DNA of 7,101 nt from Anaerolineales bacterium (GTDB taxonomy: Bacteria; Chloroflexota; Anaerolineae; 4572-78; NAK82). Positions 1 through 5,019 of the stretch are shown here, piece by piece (the first letter of the stretch is position 1; every line of letters begins with the position of its first letter). The stretch spans positions 1 to 7,101 of the forward strand of contig JAHELX010000326.1 in assembly GCA_024643945.1 (NCBI GenBank), given 5' to 3'. The notes beneath the pieces were generated by a model that saw only the letters and a program-made list of their open reading frames with translations, was not told where the DNA came from and searched no databases. The position numbers and the translations under genes are program-made.

Positions 1-87
1 GATGTTCATGCATCTTTTATGGCCGCACTTTCAGTTCCTTACGCAAAAATAGAATCGACAGAAGAAATAATCAAAGGCATGGCATAA
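1..87 (+). CDS. 3' end of a cassette gene, unknown product (partial)
   Basis: Frame 1 is open from the left edge and gives 28 residues ending ...IIKGMA before a TAA at 85-87. The start lies outside the window, so family and function cannot be judged. The stop codon lies inside the sequence GCATAAC (82-88), which looks like the first core of an attC site. Overlap of the stop codon with that core is common in integron cassettes. This is probably the last few codons of the gene in the next cassette upstream. The base composition is AT-rich, like the following gene and unlike polA. The alternative is a chance open frame, since only 28 codons are visible. Confidence 0.5.
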   Translation, partial: DVHASFMAALSVPYAKIESTEEIIKGMA

Positions 88-193
88 CCAACTAATCAAC
101 CGGACGGAAAATACGTCTGTCTTAAATTGAAAATCTAAATTGCGGTAGGTCACGCAAGTTCGCGTCGCCACCGCTTATCATGAACCGTTAGAC
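82..193 (+). other. candidate long attC site of the upstream cassette
   Basis: The right boundary is GTTAGAC (187-193), which fits the integron core GTTRRRY. Recombination would fall between G187 and T188. The left core is probably GCATAAC (82-88), which fits RYYYAAC except for one A. Between them are inverted repeats: GACG/CGTC (103-106/114-117) and a two-step hairpin, GCGGT/ACCGC (142-146/170-174) enclosing ACGC/GCGT (152-155/162-165). A long imperfect hairpin of about 110 bp is within the attC size range. The right boundary is well supported because it matches the next cassette. The left core and the L''/L' arms are less certain. Confidence 0.5.
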
Positions 194-215
194 AACAACA
201 AATAAAGGAAAGTAG

Positions 216-821
216 ATGCACAAAGTTACTTTAAACTTAATATTCTTTTTCCTTATCTTTGCATTTGCAGCAGTCGCTTCTTCAAGCATCAACTACCCAC
301 CTGAAAAATGCGCTGAAGCAGTCCTCACATCAAAAGACAAATTTGCACTTCAAGAGACACACAAAATAGACTATTTGAGTGCTGCAAACATTTTATTCCA
401 AAGCCTTCCCACACATGAAGAATCACCAGAAACATGGGATGCTTTATTCAAAATTAGAGAATGGTTTGACGGAGCTGCCCATGAGGAATATGGGTATATG
501 GCTAATGAGCTTTTCACCAAGCACCCTGAAATATTCTACAGAAAATATCTCGCAGGTGACACCAGAGCCATAATTCTTACCCAAGAAGCATTTATCCCAG
601 GTACGTGGGTATTAGAGAGCGCCACTTTAATGGAAGCTGAGAAAATGACCATTCAAATTAAAAGCGCACTTCAAAAATCTATAGAGCATTTAAAAACACC
701 ACGTCCACCCACATATAAGTATGACGAACGGGCGCTTCACGATGCATACATGGCTAGAACAAATGAGCTTTTCGAACAGTGGACAATTGACAGGGCAGAC
801 TTACTTAAGTATCTCAAATAG
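216..821 (+). CDS. exported protein of unknown function, gene of an integron cassette
   Basis: The product is 201 aa and I do not recognise its family. Residues 1-24 form a signal peptide: a basic start (MHK), a run of Phe, Leu and Ile (NLIFFFLIFAFAAV), then small residues (ASSS). The mature part is polar and appears mostly helical, with one Cys (C32) and a Lys-rich end, so a periplasmic or secreted soluble protein is likely. The ATG at 216 is preceded by AAAGGAAAG, a good ribosome binding site at normal spacing. The gene starts 28 bp inside the cassette boundary (G187/T188) and its TAG (819-821) lies just before the attC core at 828, the usual cassette layout. It is noticeably AT-richer than polA and the toxin-antitoxin genes, which fits lateral acquisition. 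Function unknown. Confidence 0.85.
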   Translation: MHKVTLNLIFFFLIFAFAAVASSSINYPPEKCAEAVLTSKDKFALQETHKIDYLSAANILFQSLPTHEESPETWDALFKIREWFDGAAHEEYGYMANELFTKHPEIFYRKYLAGDTRAIILTQEAFIPGTWVLESATLMEAEKMTIQIKSALQKSIEHLKTPRPPTYKYDERALHDAYMARTNELFEQWTIDRADLLKYLK

Positions 822-827
822 AATGTT

Positions 828-880
828 GTCTAACCCGTATCAGGCCCCCGGCTGTCAAGGGGTAGACGAGTCCGTTAACG
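828..880 (+). other. attC recombination site 1 (closes cassette 188-874)
   Basis: The site starts with GTCTAAC (828-834, RYYYAAC). This is complementary to GTTAGAC at the start of the same cassette (187-193), and the match extends to 10 bp (GTTGTCTAAC at 825-834 against GTTAGACAAC at 187-196). That self-complementarity is the signature of an excisable integron cassette. The site ends at GTT (874-876), with the predicted exchange between G874 and T875. A central hairpin pairs CCCC (845-848) with GGGG (859-862) around a 10-nt loop. It is only 53 bp, at the short end for attC. The outer L''/L' pairing is weak. It is nearly identical to the site at 3089-3141, so both belong to one local attC family. 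Confidence 0.8.
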
Positions 881-922
881 CAAAAGATTGAGCTTTTTCC
901 GTTCATTGACAAGCGACTGATC

Positions 923-1007
923 AAAAGAGCCAAGCGGATTTCCGGCTTGGGATTCTCTTCTGGCTGCAGACGAACTCTGCTCCAAACACGTATCGAGGCT
1001 CTTTTTT
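923..1007 (+). repeat. 9-bp inverted repeat ending in a T run (possible structured RNA or terminator)
   Basis: AAAAGAGCC (923-931) is the exact reverse complement of GGCTCTTTT (997-1005), and the T run continues to 1007. A smaller hairpin, CCAAGC/GCTTGG (930-935/945-950), shares two bases with the outer arm, so the two stems are partly alternative. A stem followed directly by six T is what a rho-independent terminator looks like, although the loop of about 65 nt is long for one. It could be the 3' end of a small structured RNA. Confidence 0.4.
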
Positions 1008-1034
1008 GCGGGGCTCGTTTCGAGTCCTCCCCGC
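1008..1034 (+). repeat. GC-rich hairpin with tRNA-3'-end-like sequence
   Basis: GCGGGG (1008-1013) pairs with CCCCGC (1029-1034). Inside it, CTCG (1014-1017) pairs with CGAG (1021-1024) around a TTT loop, leaving TCCT unpaired. The right half (TTCGAGTC followed by CCCCGCCACC, 1019-1037) resembles a tRNA T-loop plus acceptor end. The matching T-stem and the rest of a tRNA are not there, so I do not call a tRNA. It may be a remnant of a tRNA-type integration site. Confidence 0.35.
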
Positions 1035-1131
1035 CACCTGGAATCACGCTCGTAAACCTTGTGCCGTCCCAGTCAAAACATCGGGGTCTATCTGTAAGAG
1101 ATAGCCGCAGTTAGGTGCGGGATCGGGGAAG

Positions 1132-1320
1132 GTGCAGAATCCGGCGCTGGCCCTTTTGGCCATCGCAATATGTTGGGAGCGAGACGGATCTCCAATCAAA
1201 ACAACGGGCTGGCGGTGGTTATCTGACGATGCGGCCCGGATTGCGGGGTTGTTTCCCCCAGAAGTTTCAGCTTCACTTTGGCCGCTTGTGCTGTCTGCTT
1301 TAGTGGATGCCGCCAGTTAG
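1132..1320 (+). CDS. doubtful 62-aa ORF, possible mini-cassette gene
   Basis: GTG at 1132 opens a 62-codon frame ending with TAG at 1318-1320. The product is unrecognised: a hydrophobic start (PALALLAIAICW), then a mixed part ending ...SALVDAAS. In favour: it would begin 21 bp after a GTTRRRY core (GTTAGGT, 1110-1116), and its stop is followed at once by ACCT, the first four bases of the expected partner core ACCTAAC, at the point where the IS begins. Against: there is no ATG, the ribosome binding site (GGGGA) is too close, and hairpins at 1148-1162 and 1245-1258 suggest that the stretch may instead be the non-coding end of the IS. Composition alone does not decide. Confidence 0.25.
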   Translation: MQNPALALLAIAICWERDGSPIKTTGWRWLSDDAARIAGLFPPEVSASLWPLVLSALVDAAS

Positions 1321-1348
1321 ACCTCCAGGCTGATCCGCCTCCTCCCGA

Positions 1349-2398
1349 TCAGGCACCAAGACGCAGGAAGCGCTCCTGGTCAAAGGGCACCTGATTTTTG
1401 AGCATGTAGTAAACCGCTCGACCGAGGCGATGGGCGAGAATCGCCAGAGCCTTGCCCTTGCCGTGCTTGCTGGCGAGTTTTTGCAGCACGGCTTGTGCCG
1501 GCTTGTTGCCTTTAAGCATCAGCACCACCGCTTCGCCAAAGGCCCAGCGCAGGTGAGCGTTGCCGATCTTCTTGCCCGAGTGGCCGTAGTTTTTGCCGTT
1601 GGACTGCTTGGCCGGCTTCACCAATCGGCAGTACGAAGCAAAATCCTGCTCTCTGGGAAAACGGCTGATGTCTTCGATCTCATAGAGCAGCACCAGTCCG
1701 AGAATTCTTCCGACGCCGTTGATACTTTTCAGCAGCGCCAGGTTGACCGGATCGTGGCCGGTGGCAATACGCTCCAGTTCCCGTTCCAGCGATCCGAGCA
1801 GCTGCTCATAATGCTCAATGGTCGCCAGATCAACCTCGACAATCCGCCGCACGATCGGGTCGGCAAACTTTTTCGGCACGTCACCGCGTTCACTCGGCTT
1901 AGCGATACGCCCCAGCGGATCGGGCAGGTTGTACTGAGTGGCGGTGTTCTGGATATGGGCAAACAGTTCGCTGCGTTTGCGGGCCAGATGATTGCGCCGG
2001 CGCAGCAGATCGCGGGTGGCGCGCATCGGTTTCGGATAGGTGTAGGCCAGCGGAAAGGAGCCGCCGCGTAGCAGCACGGCGATCTTGTGTGAATCGATAC
2101 GGTCGTTTTTGGCTTTACCGCCATGAATGGCTCGCATATACAGCGCATGGCCGAGCACGAAATCGATCTTCTCGTCGGCACACAGATCGGCCAGCCAGTA
2201 CCAGGAGAACATACACTCGCAGCCGACAACAAGGCTGCCTCGATACGGTTTGATCAGTCGCAGGAAATCTTTCGGACGGGTCTGGATATTACGGTGAAGA
2301 ACCGTCTCCCCGGCTTGAGCGAGGATACAGACGTACATGGCGTCGGCATGTAAATCAATACCGCAGTAAAACTGATGTTGTTTGGTGTAGAATCTCAT
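1349..2398 (-). CDS. IS110-family transposase (DEDD/RuvC-like recombinase)
   Basis: The enzyme is 349 aa and appears intact. It would catalyse excision and site-specific insertion of the IS. The N-terminal RuvC-like DEDD domain shows YCGIDLH (D15), VVGCEC (E61) and KAKNDRIDSHK (D99, D102). The C-terminal Transposase_20 domain starts at about residue 222 with LLKSINGVGRILGLVLL and includes KQSNGK (S266), the likely position of the catalytic serine, then GNAHLRWAF. The middle (about 130-215) is rich in charged residues and probably a coiled coil. I chose the ATG at 2398 because it gives the typical family start (MRFYTKQHQFYCGIDLH) and has AAAGGAG eight bases upstream. A longer in-frame start at 2626 would run out through the IS end and the attC into the next cassette. 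No frameshift is seen, so the element may still be active. Confidence 0.92.
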   Translation of the reverse strand: MRFYTKQHQFYCGIDLHADAMYVCILAQAGETVLHRNIQTRPKDFLRLIKPYRGSLVVGCECMFSWYWLADLCADEKIDFVLGHALYMRAIHGGKAKNDRIDSHKIAVLLRGGSFPLAYTYPKPMRATRDLLRRRNHLARKRSELFAHIQNTATQYNLPDPLGRIAKPSERGDVPKKFADPIVRRIVEVDLATIEHYEQLLGSLERELERIATGHDPVNLALLKSINGVGRILGLVLLYEIEDISRFPREQDFASYCRLVKPAKQSNGKNYGHSGKKIGNAHLRWAFGEAVVLMLKGNKPAQAVLQKLASKHGKGKALAILAHRLGRAVYYMLKNQVPFDQERFLRLGA

Positions 2399-2400
2399 GG

Positions 2401-2477
2401 TGCAGGCTCCTTTCTCTGAGGGTTTTGCATTCATCTCAAAGGATACCGGATGGTCCGGTATCTGGAGGGGGCCTGCA
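2401..2477 (-). promoter_or_regulatory. non-coding IS end: nested inverted repeats over the transposase ribosome binding site
   Basis: A perfect 9-bp hairpin, GATACCGGA/TCCGGTATC (2442-2450/2454-2462) with a 3-nt loop, lies inside a larger repeat, TGCAGGC/GCCTGCA (2401-2407/2471-2477), which continues with two more pairs after a mismatch. On the transposase mRNA the inner arm of the large stem contains the GGAG of the ribosome binding site. A transcript entering from outside the IS would therefore fold over the start. The hairpins could also belong to the guide (bridge) RNA that IS110 elements encode in a non-coding end. The sequence does not tell the two apart. Confidence 0.5.
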
Positions 2478-2485
2478 CTAGTATC

Positions 2486-2586
2486 AAAGCGCTCAAGCGG
2501 ACGGGGTGATACGGCGGCGGTTCGCGTAAAGTTTCTACACAATTGAAAGTGGCCAAGCCCAGCCCGCTTAGCTTGGTCCGTTAGGG
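2486..2586 (+). other. right part of an attC site cut by the IS
   Basis: The sequence AAAGCGCTCAAGCGG looks like the spacer and L'' arm of a typical attC. CAAGCGG (2494-2500) pairs with CCGCTT-A-G (2564-2571), with one extra A in the right arm, as in many attC sites. An inner GGG/CCC (2503-2505/2558-2560) continues the imperfect hairpin. The site ends at GTTAGGG (2580-2586), with exchange expected between G2580 and T2581. The outer left core (RYYYAAC) should stand just before AAAGCG, but ACTAGTATC is there instead, the edge of the IS. It is longer than, and of a different type from, the two 53-bp sites. Confidence 0.65.
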
Positions 2587-2595
2587 TACACGTAT

Positions 2596-3081
2596 ATGAG
2601 GGCAGTATATTTATTGATCCTGACAATATTCATTGCACCGATCGCATGTGCAGAGAAAACAGTCCTCACCAGTGAAGCGTATGGACTCGTCTCATTCGGC
2701 TCCCTGCTCGTTGAAATTGAGCATGCGCTTAACGAAAGAGGCTCACTGAAAGAGACAACCCCGGATTGCGGGTATGTCCAGTTCGACCGATATCCAGGCG
2801 TCGATTTTATGGTTGAACGGGGCATCGTAACCCGGGCAGAAGTAAATCCAACCGTTCAAAATGCTTTAGAGATCGCGGTCGGTACGCCTCTGGAACAAAT
2901 CAGAAAAAACCATCCAGAGGCCATTGTTCGACCACACAAATACACAAACAATGGTTTTTACCTGATTTTCAAATCCGAGAACGAAAAGAGCGCCATTGTC
3001 ATGGAAGCGGTTGATGACCGGATTACTCGTATCAGAGCGGGAATCGAACCTTCAGTAGAGTACGTCGAAGGCTGTTTGTAG
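2596..3081 (+). CDS. exported protein of unknown function, gene of an integron cassette
   Basis: The product is 161 aa and its family is not recognised. A signal peptide covers residues 1-19, with likely cleavage after ACA (IFIAPIACA|EK). The mature protein of about 142 aa has only two Cys (C58 in DCGY and C160 in EGCL), so one periplasmic disulfide is possible. The stretch from about 88 to 150 (LEIAVGTPLEQIRKNHPEA... then FYLIFKSENEKSAIVMEAVDDRITRIRAG) alternates helix-like and strand-like segments, which suggests a small folded periplasmic domain. The ATG at 2596 is 15 bp after the cassette boundary. AGGG of the recombination core itself (2583-2586) is at a suitable distance to serve as ribosome binding site. 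The stop ends eight bases before the attC core, so the gene fills its cassette. A binding or inhibitor role would be a guess. Confidence 0.85.
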   Translation: MRAVYLLILTIFIAPIACAEKTVLTSEAYGLVSFGSLLVEIEHALNERGSLKETTPDCGYVQFDRYPGVDFMVERGIVTRAEVNPTVQNALEIAVGTPLEQIRKNHPEAIVRPHKYTNNGFYLIFKSENEKSAIVMEAVDDRITRIRAGIEPSVEYVEGCL

Positions 3082-3088
3082 TCCTGCG

Positions 3089-3141
3089 CCCTAACCCGTA
3101 TCAGACCCACGACTGTCAATGGGTAGACAAGTCCGTTGGAC
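3089..3141 (+). other. attC recombination site 2 (closes cassette 2581-3135; last site seen)
   Basis: The site begins with CCCTAAC (3089-3095), the reverse complement of GTTAGGG at the start of its own cassette (2580-2586), and ends with GTTGGAC (3135-3141), a full GTTRRRY match. It has the same 53-bp length as attC 1, with changes at only six inner positions. Its central stem is ACCCA/TGGGT (3105-3109/3120-3124), where attC 1 has GCCCC/GGGGT, so two stem positions change together and pairing is kept. No partner GTCCAAC for this right core is found downstream, so the cassette array seems to end here. Confidence 0.8.
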
Positions 3142-3208
3142 GGCTTGATAAACTCGAGCAGGCAAACTTGGCCCAACCATCTGCAAAGGGATATGGTGAG
3201 GTGCTCTT

Positions 3209-3751
3209 ATGCGCCAGTTGGAACTGAGTAAAGCCTTTACCCTGGTGGAATCAGGGCCCGTTGTCCTCGTGACGACCCATGATGGTCAGAGGGACAACAT
3301 CATGACCATCTCCTGGACCATGGTGCTCGATTTCACTCCGGTATTTGCCATCACCACCGGTGCATGGAATCACTCTTTTACGGCGTTGCGTAACAATAAG
3401 GAATGTGTCATTGCCATTCCCGCCGTCGATCTGCTGGATAAGGTGGTCGGCATTGGTACCTGCTCTGGGGCCGACACCGACAAGTTTGCCAGGTTCAAGC
3501 TCACGCCGCTGCCGGGCAAAGTCGTCAGGGCGCCGTTGATCAAGGAGTGCCTCGCCAACATTGAGTGCCAGGTCATCGACATTGTTGAAAAGCACAACAT
3601 TGTTGTGCTGGAAGCGGTCGCCGCATACATCAATACCACACGCAAGGAGAAGCGCACGGTTCACGCAGTGGGCGACGGAACGTTCATTGTCGACGGGCGC
3701 AGGATTGACCGGAAGGCGATGATGGCCGCCAAGCTCCCGGACGGTATTTAG
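3209..3751 (+). CDS. flavin reductase-like FMN-binding protein (DIM6/NTAB family)
   Basis: At 180 aa this is about the normal length for the single-domain flavin reductase-like family, a split-barrel fold that binds FMN and usually uses NAD(P)H to reduce it. Family-like segments are residues 19-36 (VLVTTHDGQRDNIMTISW), where the flavin contacts usually lie, then FAITTGAWNHSFTALRNNKECVIAIP (about 46-71), DKVVGIGTCSGADTDKF (about 77-93) and APLIKECLANIECQV (about 108-122). GAGG (3198-3201) is the ribosome binding site for the ATG at 3209. It lies just after the last attC and has the GC-rich composition of the chromosomal genes, so it is probably not a cassette passenger. The substrate or partner oxygenase cannot be named. 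Confidence 0.8.
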   Translation: MRQLELSKAFTLVESGPVVLVTTHDGQRDNIMTISWTMVLDFTPVFAITTGAWNHSFTALRNNKECVIAIPAVDLLDKVVGIGTCSGADTDKFARFKLTPLPGKVVRAPLIKECLANIECQVIDIVEKHNIVVLEAVAAYINTTRKEKRTVHAVGDGTFIVDGRRIDRKAMMAAKLPDGI

Positions 3752-3820
3752 AAAAAACGGGCGAAACAGGTCTTTGGCATGAGTCGTCGACCAACCAGAT
3801 GAAAGAGACAGAGGTAAGGC

Positions 3821-4342
3821 ATGGGCATTCTGACGATTTGCGCACTCCTGGTTGTCGTTGTACTTGGATTGACCGGCGTATTGAGCCGCGGCTTTTTCAG
3901 CGCCCTGTCGCGCCTGCTGTTATTGCTGGTGTTTGTTGCCTTCGCGGCGCTGACACTCTTCTTACTCTACGGTACCGTCGCATGGTCCGGTCGCGGCGGC
4001 GGGGTTCTCTTCCTGTTTGCAATCCCGGCCGGAGTCATCGCCTGGATCGCCTTCGGAATGCTGTCGTCTTCGCTTACAGCCAAGCGCTACTACGATATGC
4101 CCCCGGAGCAACAGCAGCAGTTTGCTCGCGAAACGTTTGACCAAACCCGCAACACCTTTACGAAAACGATCGAGGAAAACGAACAGAAACTGAAGCGGAT
4201 CTGGCTGAGACCAGACCAGCGGCGACGTCTGCAGCGGGAGATCGAGGAAGCCATGGCCCATCTGCGCTCGATTGAGATGATGGAGCAGCGCTACCGCAAC
4301 GCGGTGAGTGATCCTGCCCGGAAAAACGCCCCTGAGCTTTAA
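3821..4342 (+). CDS. membrane protein with three helices and a charged C-terminal tail
   Basis: The product is 173 aa and of unknown family. It has three hydrophobic segments at about residues 3-21, 31-50 and 60-81, then a cytoplasmic-type tail (about 88-173) very rich in Gln, Glu, Arg and Lys that probably forms a helix or coiled coil (for example EENEQKLKRIWLRPDQRRRLQ). A short Tyr-Pro segment (KRYYDMPPEQQQQ) links the two parts. The ATG at 3821 is preceded by GAGGTAAGG. A plus-strand frame beginning at 3799 is a shadow with basic, low-complexity content. The gene follows the flavin reductase at 69 bp, with no terminator seen, so co-transcription is possible. No function is proposed. Confidence 0.75.
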   Translation: MGILTICALLVVVVLGLTGVLSRGFFSALSRLLLLLVFVAFAALTLFLLYGTVAWSGRGGGVLFLFAIPAGVIAWIAFGMLSSSLTAKRYYDMPPEQQQQFARETFDQTRNTFTKTIEENEQKLKRIWLRPDQRRRLQREIEEAMAHLRSIEMMEQRYRNAVSDPARKNAPEL

Positions 4343-4348
4343 CCGTAA

Positions 4349-4912
4349 ATGAGAAAAGCAACGATGAGAACTGCACGAATATCCAGCATCACGATCTTCT
4401 TTGTCTTTCTCTCGATTTCATGCTCAGCAAAATGCGATTCATCCAAAATTCGCGAAGCTATCATGACGGAAGGCATGACAATTTCGGCTGACACTTCTCA
4501 TGGTCTTTTGGTGATCAAAGCAGGTAACGGATGTGAACGAGAATACACGTGGAACGGAGAGAAATTTAAGGTTGAACTTACCCCAAGAACCGAAGAGTGG
4601 TCTGGTCATTTTGGACTTTATGGGCCAGCTTTGAGGCCGCCATTTCCGAGTGTCGTTCACATGGTAGCGCAAGAGCACCCGAGCAAGTATCAGTCGGAGG
4701 TGCAGTTTTTTAAACACAGAGAAGATGGCGAAGACCCTGATGTTTATGAAGTGTATAACGACGACGGTTTATTGCTAAGGTTCATAAAAAGAGTTAGCCC
4801 GACGGGCCAAATTGCATTAAACGTTTTCGTATCTCAAATACTTATTAACGGAACGAAACCAGTTCAACTTAAAGGTAGCAGAAACACCGAAATTTCGGTT
4901 GTCTTTGAATGA
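4349..4912 (+). CDS. exported protein of unknown function, AT-richer than its neighbours
   Basis: The product is 187 aa and not recognised. Residues 1-26 look like a signal peptide (basic start, ISSITIFFVFLSIS, then Cys-Ser-Ala). The site before C25 (LSIS|C) is a poor lipobox, so cleavage by signal peptidase I is as likely as lipidation. Other Cys are C29 and C62. The start could be 4349 or the in-frame ATG at 4364; neither has a strong ribosome binding site. The first lies six bases after the preceding stop, which suggests translational coupling. The mature part (about 45-187) contains many short strand-like stretches and is soluble. Its composition is more AT-rich than that of the flavin reductase and polA, which may reflect lateral transfer, but I find no attC at its end. 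Confidence 0.7.
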   Translation: MRKATMRTARISSITIFFVFLSISCSAKCDSSKIREAIMTEGMTISADTSHGLLVIKAGNGCEREYTWNGEKFKVELTPRTEEWSGHFGLYGPALRPPFPSVVHMVAQEHPSKYQSEVQFFKHREDGEDPDVYEVYNDDGLLLRFIKRVSPTGQIALNVFVSQILINGTKPVQLKGSRNTEISVVFE

Positions 4913-4927
4913 AGAACGCGGGGATAA

Positions 4928-4998
4928 GGGGACGTAGTTGATTTTTTGACATTTAATATCAAATCTTCAGCGAATGTCAAAACATCAACTACGTCCCC
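4928..4998. repeat. near-perfect 26-bp inverted repeat (REP/MITE-like palindrome)
   Basis: The left arm (4928-4953) begins GGGGACGTAGTTGATT and ends TTGACATT. The right arm (4973-4998) is its reverse complement with a single mismatch. The arms enclose a 19-base loop. The repeat lies 15 bp after the stop of the upstream gene. GGGGACGTAGTTGAT-type ends resemble repeats spread by REP-associated or IS200-like transposases. No transposase is next to it, so it would be a non-autonomous copy. The transcript would fold into a long hairpin and could stop or protect the mRNA, although no T run follows. Confidence 0.75.
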
Positions 4999-5019
4999 TG
5001 TTCCTTTACTATCCGCCCA

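Larger units (their letters stand above)
875..1110 (+). other. gene-poor cassette-like segment with strong inverted repeats
   Basis: This stretch follows the attC boundary G874/T875, so it should be the beginning of the next cassette (TTAACGC...). I see no convincing gene on either strand. The only long minus-strand frame (1047-814) runs through the attC. The stretch does hold inverted repeats: AAAAGAGCC (923-931) with GGCTCTTTT (997-1005), followed by more T; CCAAGC/GCTTGG (930-935/945-950); GCGGGG/CCCCGC (1008-1013/1029-1034); and CTATCT/AGATAG (1088-1093/1099-1104). The expected closing core GCGTTAAC is absent, so the cassette is either damaged or cut by the neighbouring IS. It may be a non-coding or RNA-encoding cassette, or a remnant. 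Confidence 0.45.
1321..2485 (-). mobile_element. IS110-family insertion sequence, inserted in an attC (ends approximate)
   Basis: The element contains a full-length IS110-type transposase read on the minus strand. IS110 elements usually lack terminal inverted repeats and target duplications, so the ends can only be estimated. A 7-bp inverted repeat, CCTCCAG (1322-1328) and CTGGAGG (2462-2468), flanks the transposase and could be the subterminal repeats typical of the IS1111 subgroup. To the right, attC-like sequence begins at about 2486 (AAAGCGCTCAAGCGG). On the left the IS may stop near 1321 or reach to about 1110 if 1111-1348 is its long non-coding end. IS1111-attC elements are known to target attC sites, which fits this position. 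Confidence 0.65.

Noticed and set aside
1008..1037. A complete tRNA gene
   Set aside because: Only T-loop and acceptor-like bases are seen. The T-stem does not pair properly and no anticodon or D arm can be placed upstream.
814..1047. 77-codon minus-strand ORF across attC 1
   Set aside because: Its end reads straight through the attC and into the stop region of the upstream gene, and there is no clear ribosome binding site. It most likely reflects translation of structured non-coding sequence.
1430..2071. 213-codon plus-strand ORF
   Set aside because: It lies entirely opposite the IS110 transposase, which has intact family motifs. This is an antisense shadow.
2399..2626. N-terminal extension of the transposase frame to residue 425
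   Set aside because: It would include the IS end, the split attC and the start of the next cassette gene. The family-typical start with a good ribosome binding site is at 2398.
3171..3177. GCCCAAC, an RYYYAAC-like core after the last attC
   Set aside because: No L arms or GTTRRRY core follow, and it does not complement the cassette start GTTGGAC well. Probably chance.
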